From Streptomyces sp. DG2A-72 (lineage in GTDB: Bacteria; Actinomycetota; Actinomycetes; Streptomycetales; Streptomycetaceae), in contig NZ_JASTLC010000001.1 of the NCBI RefSeq assembly GCF_030499575.1, forward strand, positions 4,922,001 through 4,986,000: 64,000 bases of DNA, given 5' to 3'. Each line of letters starts with the position of its first letter. The stretch's first letter is position 1. The notes under the pieces were generated by a model. That model did not search any database. It saw only the letters and a program-made list of their open reading frames with translations, and was not told where the DNA came from. Position numbers and translations under genes: made by a program. Of the stretch, positions 25,480 to 33,300 are shown in pieces.

Positions 25480-25501
25480 TTCCCCCGCAGAAAACACGAG
25501 A

Positions 25502-25533
25502 GCCCCCGTCCTCCTGGTCGCGGAGGCGGGGGC
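25502..25533. terminator. Bidirectional hairpin terminator
   Basis: GCCCCCG-T-CCTCC pairs with GGAGG-CGGGGGC, with one bulged T and a seven-base loop, between the convergent gene fragment and the secreted protein gene at 25560. Confidence 0.75.
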
Positions 25534-25559
25534 GCTGCGGTGTGCGAGGTCTGGCAGCG

Positions 25560-26030
25560 TCAGGTCTGGCACTGCGAGGTCGCCGCGCTGGACCAGTTCG
25601 ACCAGGCGCCCCCCGCCGGCCTCACGTGGACGCGGATCGTGATTTTGACCGGGCCACAGATGCGGGTGGAGGTAGCGATGGCGATCGGGCCGACCGTGGA
25701 ACGCCGCTCCACGATGGTCCGGCCGCTGCCCATTTTCATCCAGTCGTCGCCGTCCCCCTGCACGTGGAGGTACGCCTCGTACTCGACCCATGAGGCGTGG
25801 GAGCGGGAGTTGGTGATGAGGGCGTGGGCGGTGATGTCGCGCCAGAAGATCTGCCCGTCCTTCCAGCGTTCGGCGGAAATACAGCCCCGGGCGCCGATGT
25901 TCTGCGTCGAGACCCCGCCGCCGCAGGCGACGGCAGCGGCGTGGGCCTGGGCGGGGAAGGCGAGCGCGGCCGCGGCGGCTGCCGCGGCGAGGGCTCCCGT
26001 ACGTTTCACGGTCCGGGCAGTTTTCGTCAT
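25560..26030 (-). CDS. Secreted hypothetical protein
   Basis: 156 residues with a typical Streptomyces signal peptide: basic n-region (MTKTARTVKRTGAL), long Ala-rich core and an AHA-AA cleavage region near residue 32. The mature part contains four cysteines (VACGG, ARGCIS, RICGP, SQCQT), likely two disulfides, and alternating beta-strand-like segments (VEYEAYLHVQGD; VKITIRVHVRPAG). No family is recognised. It is transcribed alone, ends at the bidirectional terminator, and lies in a zone of decayed mobile DNA. Confidence 0.75.
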   Translation of the reverse strand: MTKTARTVKRTGALAAAAAAAALAFPAQAHAAAVACGGGVSTQNIGARGCISAERWKDGQIFWRDITAHALITNSRSHASWVEYEAYLHVQGDGDDWMKMGSGRTIVERRSTVGPIAIATSTRICGPVKITIRVHVRPAGGAWSNWSSAATSQCQT

Positions 26031-26319
26031 GGGGGAACCGTATCCGCTCGTTCAGCCGCCCAACCCGGTATCCGGCACAGTCACGGTCTGGTCCTGGACG
26101 TCTTCGACCACGGTGGCACCGCCCAGGCCGAGACCGAGCAGGCTAGCGGCGACGAGCGGTAACACGCCGGCCGCTTCTGTGCACCCCGACAAGGTGGGGC
26201 TGGAGCCGGACCGGAACGCCCCCGCGCCGCGAGAGATCGAGCCGGAACCTACGCCGCGTAGGAAACGGCGCTGGTCATTCCTCGGTCGCTGATCCCGATA
26301 CCCGCGTATTTCTCGTCTG

Positions 26320-26391
26320 TTCGTGCTGCACACCGGGATCGCCTGGGAATACCTGCCGCAGGAACTCGGCTTCGGATCCGACAGCGAGTGA
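26320..26391 (+). pseudogene. IS5-family transposase fragment
   Basis: The frame reads FVLHTGIAWEYLPQELGFGS, the well-conserved N-terminal block of IS5-family (IS112-like) transposases, then stops after DSE. Only about 20 codons survive. Confidence 0.7.
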
Positions 26392-26444
26392 CCGCACCAC
26401 AAGAAGTGGACCAGAGCCTGAGTTTCGATGTCACTCGGGTGTGT

Positions 26445-26501
26445 GACAAGGTCGGGCCGTACCGTTTGCTCGCGCGCCTGGGCACGGGAAGGATGGGCCA
26501 G
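26445..26501 (+). pseudogene. Fragment of a Ser/Thr protein kinase N terminus
   Basis: DKVGPYRLLARLGTGRMGQ matches the start of actinobacterial Hanks-type kinases, including the glycine-rich loop (normally GxGGMG, here GTGRMG). It lacks everything after the loop. Confidence 0.65.
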
Positions 26502-26560
26502 AGTTCCTGGGAGGACTCATCAGCCTCAGCTGTGGCGTCCGGGTTCCTGAGACGGCAGCG

Positions 26561-27151
26561 TCAGCTTTGGTTGAGGTAGTCGGTCCGACCGTGGTTCCAG
26601 ACGATTTTGCGGAGGGGTGTGCCGGTCGGTCCGACGGTGCCGTCGGAGACCGTAGCGGTCATCGTGCCAGTGAACTTGTGCTCTGGATAACGGTCGTTGA
26701 CCACGACCTGATCAATGCAGTCGAGACGCAGGGTGAGTGGTTTGCCCGCTTCCACGTCAGCGGTCGTGGCGCCGCCGCCGCCCTTGAGGGTGAAGGCCCC
26801 TGTGCACCCGCTGGGGGCATCGTCCCCGACCGCCGTCCTGGGGCGCTGAAGGGAGAACAGTGTGCCGTCCTTCGACAGCACCAGCGTGTAGGAACTCGCC
26901 GACGCGTAGTCGATGGTGTACCAGGTGCTGTTCTGGGGGGCCTTGCTCGGCGTCGCACCGGTTGTGGTGGTGGCTGGTGCAGGGGACGAAGAAGTGGTCC
27001 TGGCCTTCGGTGATGCCTCGGGCTTCGCTTCGCCCGGTGGCGTTGACGGCGACGACGAACACCCACCGGCCGCAACCAGCGCAACGGCTGTCGCAACCAC
27101 ACCTGAGATGCGGTGCTGTCCGGGCATCCGAAATTCACTGCGCTCCGGCAT
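26561..27151 (-). CDS. Putative lipoprotein
   Basis: 196 residues. A basic N terminus is followed by a hydrophobic core and a lipobox (VAAGGC, Cys about residue 31), then a Ser/Thr/Pro-rich spacer and a folded domain from about residue 75 (STWYTIDYASASSYTLVLSK). One Cys pair (SGCTG, RLDCID) could form a disulfide. ATG at 27151 gives an extended n-region; ATG at 27127 (MPGQHRISG) is a good alternative. No family recognised. The protein is expected on the outer face of the membrane; nothing in the surroundings points to a role. Confidence 0.75.
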   Translation of the reverse strand: MPERSEFRMPGQHRISGVVATAVALVAAGGCSSSPSTPPGEAKPEASPKARTTSSSPAPATTTTGATPSKAPQNSTWYTIDYASASSYTLVLSKDGTLFSLQRPRTAVGDDAPSGCTGAFTLKGGGGATTADVEAGKPLTLRLDCIDQVVVNDRYPEHKFTGTMTATVSDGTVGPTGTPLRKIVWNHGRTDYLNQS

Positions 27152-27307
27152 TCCTGCCCCGTTCTCCTGATGGCGCCCTGCCGCCCACCGGCTCACCACT
27201 ACAGCCATCGCAGGTTCCCTCCCACGCCATACGGTGATACGGCTGGCCGCACGGTATCCGCCTGAACCCGGGACCGGTCCCGGCCGGCAGATCGCGCTCA
27301 CTCACCA

Positions 27308-27609
27308 ATCCGGCCTGGGCGTCGTCGACGTGGCATGTCAACTCGACTCGGACTGCGGCTCGGACGGCCATGCGGCCTGTAACGGTGGGCGGTTGGGTGG
27401 TGGGATCGCGCTTGGTGGGATCGCGCTTGGTGGGTGTCAGCCTGGTTCTGGTGCTCGGAGTGGTCGGGTTGCTTCCTGGTCTGGTCGTCCGCCTTGGCGT
27501 TGCTGTGCGCTGAGCGAGTGGGGGCCGCCGGAGCGGTGGCGGAGACGTGGAGCGGCGGCGGCCCTTGGCCGCCAGCGCGCGAGGCCCGCCGTAGGCGGGC
27601 CGCCTTGAC
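27308..27609. repeat. Long dispersed repeat, copy A (about 300 bases)
   Basis: Closely matches 55865-56144, sharing for example ATCCGGCCTGGGCG at the left, CGGTGCTCGGAGTGG-type sequence in the middle and the GC-rich right end GGCCCGCCGTAGGCGGGCCG. Copy A has an extra perfect tandem duplication of GGGATCGCGCTTGGT (27402-27416, 27417-27431). The rest of the 27152-27830 interval shows no gene. Confidence 0.8.
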
Positions 27610-27830
27610 CCTGCTTCGCCCTCGACGCGCCGCCGGTTGACCTCGTTGACGGGGATGAATGCGGATCGACGCCGGCTTGTCCGTCCATCCCGGTGCTGGC
27701 CGTTCCCGCGGGGGTGTCGACCTTCAGCATCGTGGAGTGACGCGGACACGCTGATCGATCCGGCACCGTCGCGGTCGAGTTCCGGTGCACCGCCCTGCTC
27801 GACGATGGTCGTGTCACGGGAAGGAGATCG

Positions 27831-28706
27831 ATGGTGCTGGAGAGGTTCAACGCGGCACTGGACCTCGTCGAGGACGCCATCAGGGCTGGTGAGGCGCTGG
27901 ACGTCGTCGTGCTGAGCAGGTGCGCGGGGACCAGCGAGCACCACTTCCGGCGCACGTTCTCGTCGTTGGCCGGCATCCCGATCGGGGAGTATGTCCGCCG
28001 CAGGCGCATGACCCTGGCGGCCGCGGACGTCCTCACCGGGGAGCTGACCCTGCTCGACGTCGCCGTGAAGCACGGGTACGGCTCCACCGAGGCCTTCAGC
28101 CGCGCGTTCCGCGCCGTCCACGGCGTAGGCGCCGGTCAGGACCGACGGACCCGGCCGCGCCTGGTCTCCCAGCCGCGGGTCTCCTTCCACCTCACCGTCG
28201 AAGGGAGCAGCAGCATGCAATACCGCATCGTCGGCAAGCAGGAATTCCGGGTCGTCGGTCTCAAGGCCCGCGTCCCGCTGATCCACCGTGGCCGCAACAG
28301 CGCGATGGAAGACTTCGTCGAGGGCATCGACCCCGCGCTCACCGAGCAGATCGGCGCCTTGTCCGACCAGGAACCCGACGGCGTCGTGTCCGTGACCGAC
28401 GCACTGGACGACTCCCGCGAGGAGGGCAGCGAACTCGACTACTGGCACGCGGCCATCACGACGGGACCGGCACCCGTCGGGCTCGAGGAGATGCACGTGC
28501 CCGCAGGCACCTGGCTGGTCCTGACCACCAGCCACAGCCCCTACCCCGAAGGGCTGCAGCAGATGTGGCCCGACGCCTACGCCGAATGGTTCCCAGCCAA
28601 CCCGTGGCGCACCCGCCCAGGACCGGACTTGTTGCGTGCCCAGTGGCACGACGACGACACCGCCGACGCCGAGCTGTGGCTACCCATCGAGCCCGACCCG
28701 ACCTGA
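27831..28706 (+). CDS. AraC-family regulator with GyrI-like effector-binding domain
   Basis: 291 residues. Two helix-turn-helix motifs of the AraC family lie at the N terminus (about 10-105): VVLSRCAGTSEHHFRRTFSS and LDVAVKHGYGSTEAFSRAFR. The C-terminal half (about 130-290) is a GyrI-like/AraC_E_bind domain (YRIVGKQEFRVVGLKARVPL; ELDYWHAAITTG), which binds hydrophobic drugs in BmrR/Rob-like proteins. The order, DNA binding first, is the one seen in SoxS/Rob-type fusions. ATG is preceded by GGAAGGAG. No target gene is adjacent; a neighbouring efflux or modifying gene is missing, so the regulon is unknown. Confidence 0.92.
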   Translation: MVLERFNAALDLVEDAIRAGEALDVVVLSRCAGTSEHHFRRTFSSLAGIPIGEYVRRRRMTLAAADVLTGELTLLDVAVKHGYGSTEAFSRAFRAVHGVGAGQDRRTRPRLVSQPRVSFHLTVEGSSSMQYRIVGKQEFRVVGLKARVPLIHRGRNSAMEDFVEGIDPALTEQIGALSDQEPDGVVSVTDALDDSREEGSELDYWHAAITTGPAPVGLEEMHVPAGTWLVLTTSHSPYPEGLQQMWPDAYAEWFPANPWRTRPGPDLLRAQWHDDDTADAELWLPIEPDPT

Positions 28707-28970
28707 CCCTCCTACGCCCTCGGCCAGGTCAACCCACTACACCTTCGATTGTGATGAGCCACAAACGCACGCTGTGCGCTGTACACGGACCCCGACCTGC
28801 ATCACCGGCAGGTAGCACGACACACGACACATCACGGCCCCCGCTTACCAGAGCCGAGCAGCCACAGGGAGATTCGCGAGAAGAATTGCCCGCGACCATC
28901 GAGGACGGAGCGCACCTCCGGGACGCGGACCGAGGCGGTTGCCGTCAAACACTGCCGTCAAGGCATAAAA
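28707..28970. other. Intergenic stretch without recognisable genes
   Basis: Between the AraC-type gene and the terminator of tRNA-Arg. No conserved frame, repeat or RNA recognised. Confidence 0.5.
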
Positions 28971-29004
28971 CAGAGGCCTTGTGGATCACTCCACAAGGCC
29001 TCTG
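28971..29004 (-). terminator. Terminator of tRNA-Arg(ACG)
   Basis: A perfect 15-base-pair stem (CAGAGGCCTTGTGGA with TCCACAAGGCCTCTG), four-base loop, followed on the minus strand by TTTTATG. Confidence 0.9.
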
Positions 29005-29012
29005 AACTGTTG

Positions 29013-29085
29013 TGCACTCGGCAGGATTCGAACCTGCAACCTTCTGATCCGTAGTCAGATGCTCTATCCGTTAAGCTACGAGTGC
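29013..29085 (-). tRNA. tRNA-Arg (anticodon ACG)
   Basis: 73 bases with a fully paired acceptor stem (GCACTCG/CGAGTGC), discriminator A, and the anticodon loop CTACGGA (anticodon ACG) in a TCTGA/TCAGA stem. A34 of this tRNA is the expected substrate of TadA, encoded at 3788-4270. No CCA encoded. Confidence 0.97.
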
Positions 29086-29236
29086 TTGTGTTCTTTTGTT
29101 TTTGTCGCCGTTCTGGGTCCTTCTGGGCTGCTCGCGGCGACAGGAAGAACATTACATGACTGCCGCCGCCATGTGAAATCCGTTAGCTGTAGCCCTTGTG
29201 ACCTGCGGAAACGGGGTTCAGGGGGCCGGGACGGGC

Positions 29237-29265
29237 GAAGCCCCGGTCGGGTGGACCGGGGCTTC
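29237..29265 (-). terminator. Hairpin terminator of tRNA-Ser(GCT)
   Basis: Perfect 12-base-pair stem (GAAGCCCCGGTC with GACCGGGGCTTC) and five-base loop, 12 bases after the tRNA on the minus strand. Confidence 0.85.
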
Positions 29266-29277
29266 GGTGATCTTGCG

Positions 29278-29368
29278 CGGAGGCGGAGGGATTTGAACCC
29301 TCGATGGGCTTTAAGGCCCAAACCGCATTAGCAGTGCGGCGCCATAGACCGGACTAGGCGACGCCTCC
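29278..29368 (-). tRNA. tRNA-Ser (anticodon GCT)
   Basis: 91 bases; acceptor stem GGAGGCG/CGCCTCC, anticodon stem CCGCA/TGCGG around CTGCTAA (anticodon GCT), long variable arm, T loop GGTTCAAATCC. Confidence 0.97.
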
Positions 29369-29537
29369 CGCACAGCCGCTCGCGCGAGCGCGAGTGGTGC
29401 GTGCAGATGATGACACAGTCGAGCGTGGTGTCACCAATCGCCCCCCACGGTACTAGGCAGGCAGGCCGCAGAGCAAAGGGCTTGAGGTGCGGCGGGGCGG
29501 GGCGCAACCGTGGGGGCCGTACGGCGTTAGTCAGGTC

Positions 29538-30011
29538 ATGTTGCAGGTCACCCGGGTCACCCGGATTCTCCTCACCGCCGTCGCTTCCGTCGCCGCGGCC
29601 GGTTTGCCGGCGGCGCCGTCGGCCGCCGCCGGTCATGTCGAGGCCGCTCCTCCGCCCGTCCGCGACGAGGACCGGAGCGGCGATCACCTGACCGTCACCG
29701 TCCGGCACGCGGGCGGTGATGCGGACGGGACGTATGAGCTGTACTGCCATCCCGTCGGTGGCAGCCACCCCGAGGCGAGCGGCGCGTGTGCGTCCGTGGA
29801 TCGGAGCACGCGGTGGGGGAAGGAAACCTTCGCTCCCGTGCCCGACGGCACCATCTGCACGATGCAGTACGGCGGCGACGCGACCGCCCATGTCACCGGA
29901 ACGTGGGGCGGGCGGCCCGTCGACGCGACGTACAGCCGCAGTGACGGGTGCCAGATGGCCCGGTGGGACCGGCTCGTGCCGCTCTTGCCCGATCTCGCTC
30001 GGTCGTCTTGA
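29538..30011 (+). CDS. Subtilisin inhibitor-like (SSI family) secreted protein
   Basis: 157 residues. An N-terminal signal peptide (RVTRILLTAVASVAAAGLPA, cleavage near residue 33) leads to a domain with the SSI pattern: HLTVTVRHAG, CHPVGGSHPEASGAC with the first disulfide pair, and CTMQYGGD as the probable reactive loop before VTGTWGGRPVD, ending near DGCQMARWDRL. SSI proteins bind secreted subtilisin-like proteases and control their activity outside the cell. The ATG at 29538 is chosen because it starts the signal sequence. The reactive loop (Met-Gln at the expected bond) has two extra Gly residues compared with the usual PMVYDPV, so target specificity may differ. Confidence 0.88.
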   Translation: MLQVTRVTRILLTAVASVAAAGLPAAPSAAAGHVEAAPPPVRDEDRSGDHLTVTVRHAGGDADGTYELYCHPVGGSHPEASGACASVDRSTRWGKETFAPVPDGTICTMQYGGDATAHVTGTWGGRPVDATYSRSDGCQMARWDRLVPLLPDLARSS

Positions 30012-30061
30012 GGTCGTCTTGAGTCAGCCGTCTTGAGTCAGCCTCTTGAGGTCGTGTTGAG
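30005..30061. repeat. Cluster of five GTCTTGAG-like octamers
   Basis: GTCTTGAG occurs at 30005, 30016 and 30030, with CTCTTGAG at 30043 and GTGTTGAG at 30054, overlapping the end of the SSI gene. Purpose unknown. The rest of 30062-30392 holds no gene I can support. Confidence 0.7.
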
Positions 30062-30392
30062 TCAGCGGCGCCTGCCGCCCGTAGATATCGGCGCGACGTC
30101 AACCTCGTGGGCACCTCAAGGCCTGCCTCATCGGCGCTTCATTACGGAATCAGAGGTGCCGTAAAGGTCCCGCAAAGGTCTCGCGACGTGACGGTGGGGC
30201 GAAAGCGCAGGGCCACGCGTTCTGGGTCGTCTTCCGCGTCACGTCGTCGTCACTTCGTCGTGCGACCTCCCTCTCATCCGGCGTCGCGAGCGCAACCGCA
30301 GCCCTTAGACTCCCTCGCGTGACACACCGCGGGCGGGTTGGCAAGATGACCGGAGCGGTGGGCAAGGTGCGGTAACAGGGAGGAAGCGTCTC

Positions 30393-33300
30393 GTGAGCAG
30401 CAGGCCATCCCGAGGCGCTGCTCGCCTCGCAGCCATACTGGACGCGCTTCCCGACGCGTTGGTGCTGGTCAACGCCAATGGGACCGTCGTGAATGCCAAC
30501 ACCATCGCGCTCGAGGCGTTTGAAACGCCGGGGACCGCGCTCGTCGGGCGAGGGCTGCTCGACCTGCTGCCGGAGTTCGACTCCAAGCTCATTCCGGGGT
30601 CCATGCGGCGCCCCGATCACATGGATCCGCGCGGGCGGACCAAGCCGACGCGGATGATCGCCCGCCGGACGGACGGCACCGAGTTCCCCGTCGAGGTCAC
30701 CAGCGCGAACCTGGAGAACGGGCAGCAGGCCTACGACGGCTACGGCTACACCTCCGACGAGCTGTTGATGCTCGTCGTACGGGACCTGTCGGGCACGGTC
30801 GACACCGAGGCCGAGCTGGCACGTTCCCAGCGGCAGACCGAGATGATTCTGCGGGCCGCGTCCGAGGGTGTGGTGGGGACGGACACCGATGGGCGGATCG
30901 TGCTCGTCAATCCGGCTGCCGCTCAGATACTGGGTTATCGGGCCAGTGATCTCGGCGGACGCGAGCTGCACGACCTCATGCTGCACTCGCGCGCCGACGG
31001 CACGCCGTTCCCGTACGCGGAGTCCCCGCTCGCCGACACCCTGCGCTCCGGGCGCAAGCATCGGGTGCGCGGGCAGGTGTTGTGGTCGAAGAAGGGCGAG
31101 AAGGTCCCGGTCGACCTGACGACCGCGCCGGTGCGCGACGGTGATCAGCTCGTCGGTGCCGTGCTGACCTTCGCCGACCGGCGGCCGTACGACAGCCTCG
31201 CCGAGGAGAAGGCCGCCGCCGACAGGAGCCACTCTCAGGAACTGGAGCGGCTCGGCGAAGAGCACGCCTCCGATCTCACCGCGCTGCGCCAGCAGCACGT
31301 CACCGAGCTCGAGGAGCTGCGCGAGCAGCACGAGGAGGAGCTCGCCGCCGGCGAGGACCGGTACGCCGCGCTCGCCGAGCGCGAGAAGGACCGGTTCGAG
31401 GCGCTCGCCGGGCGGCATGAGCAGCTGCTGACGCTGCTCGGGCGGTCCCTGCGCGGGCCGCTCGACGAGTTGCGGCGGGAGCTGTCGGCTCTTGCCGCCG
31501 ATGACGCCGGGCAGCTTTGGCCCGAGGCCAACCAAGTGCTCCATCATCTGTCCGCCGGGTACTCGCGGATCACCCAGCTCATCGACAACGTCCTCGCGTA
31601 TCAGCTGATCGACGCGGGCAGCGAGCAGATCGTCCGTACGAAGGTGATGCTCGACGCCGTCGTCGCCGCGGGTGTCGACGGGGCCGTCGAGCTGATCGGG
31701 CCGGGGCGCGTGCAGTTCGCCGTCCACGCGCCGCCCATCGAGGCCGAGGTCGATCCGGCCCGCCTGGCCACCGCGCTCGCGCATCTCGTCGCGGATGTCG
31801 CCGGGGTCGACGCGACCGGCAACTCGCCCGTGTCCGCGGGCGGTTATATGGACAACACCGTTGTGGTGGCGGCGGCTCAGCGCGGTGAGGTCGTACGGAT
31901 CGAGGTGCGGGGGCCGTACGCCGGGGGAGACCCGGTGCACGAGCCGATCGTCCGCGGGATCGTGCGGGCGCACGGCGGTGTGCTGCAGACGCATGAGGTG
32001 CCGGGGATGAGCGGGAGCGCGTTCGTCCTCGAGGTGCCGATCGGCGGCGGGGCGGGGGCTGTGTCGGCCCCGGCCGCCGGGTCCGCCGAGGTTCAGGAGG
32101 CTGAGCAGACCTCCGTCGGTGGGCGGCGGCGGGCGCGGCGGTCCTCCGTGGACGCCTTCCTGGAGAGCGAGGCGCCGGGCGCCGGTGAGTCCGGTGGCTC
32201 CGAGGGTTCGGCGCCCACCGGGCGGCGCCGGAGGCGTGCGGCCGAGGCCGAGGGGGCGGGTACGGCTGCGGGCACGGCCGTTGTTCCGGCTCAGGCTTCG
32301 GGCGACGGGTCCGGCGGTACCGGGCGGCGTCGGGGGCGGCCTGCCGAGGGTGCGAATGCGGGTACGGCGCCCGGTGCGGGACTTGAGCTCACTGCCGGGG
32401 TGTCCGAGGGTGCCGTCGTCACGGCCGCCGAGCATGCCGCCGGGGCCGCGGCCTCCGGGTCCGGCCTGGGCGGTACGGTTCCGCCGCAGGGCGTGCCCAC
32501 GTCCGACGGTGGTGCCGTGCCCGCGGGGCACCGGGCCCAGCAGGCGTTGCCGGCCGCGCTGCCCGCCGTTCCCAACGGGACCGCCGCGGAGAACGCGCAG
32601 CCGACCGGGCGGCGCCGGCGTGCCCTGGCCGCCGCCAACGAACGTGCCGCCGCTCAGGAAGCGGCCCCGCGCGCGGTGTTCGCCCTGCCGCCCGCCGACG
32701 CCGACCGGGCGCCCGTGAGCGCCGAGGGGCAGACGCCCGTACAGATTCCCGCTCCCGGTGCGTCCGGGGACGCCCTGGTCGACGACGGCCGGCACGACGC
32801 CGTACCGCACGACCAGTCCGACGACCACACCCCGCCACAGCCGCACCCCGCGAACGCGCCGACGGGGCGTCGGCGGAGGGCGGTCGCCCAGCCGGCGGCT
32901 GCAGCGGATGCAGCGGCGGCGGAGCCGACGGGGGCTCCGGTGCAGCAGGGTGCCGGGCAGGGTGTGCCCGGGCAGGCGGGGCAGGCCGGTGCGAGCATGC
33001 CGCCCCAGGGCGCCGGGGTTCCGGCCCTTGGGCAGGGGCTTCACGGACAGGGGCCGGGGCAGGCCGTGCAGGTGCCACCCGGGCAGCCGGTCCCGGCGAC
33101 GCAGGCGGCACCGGGACAACCGGTTCCGCCACACGCGCCCCAAGGGCAACCGGTTTCCGGGCATGTGCCCCAAGGGCAACCGGTTCCGGCACAACAGGCG
33201 ATCAAAGGCGCAGCCTCCGCAGGGCAGCCAGTCCCCGGTCAGCCCGACGTGACTCCGTTGCCCCCGTCGACGCAAGCCGGCGTTCCCGGCGCACCCCAGC

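Larger units (their letters stand above)
26031..26560. other. Decayed region holding gene and transposon fragments
   Basis: No intact gene. It contains an IS5-type transposase scrap (26320-26391) and a protein-kinase P-loop scrap (26445-26501). Between 26052 and about 26200 the minus strand has a frame reading GVLPLVAASLLGLGLGGATV and ending DTGLGG; this may be the remains of a small membrane protein, but no start is convincing. Confidence 0.5.

Noticed and set aside
26052..26402. Intact small membrane protein on the minus strand
   Set aside because: Only the C-terminal third looks protein-like; the upstream part overlaps transposon scraps and no start codon is convincing.
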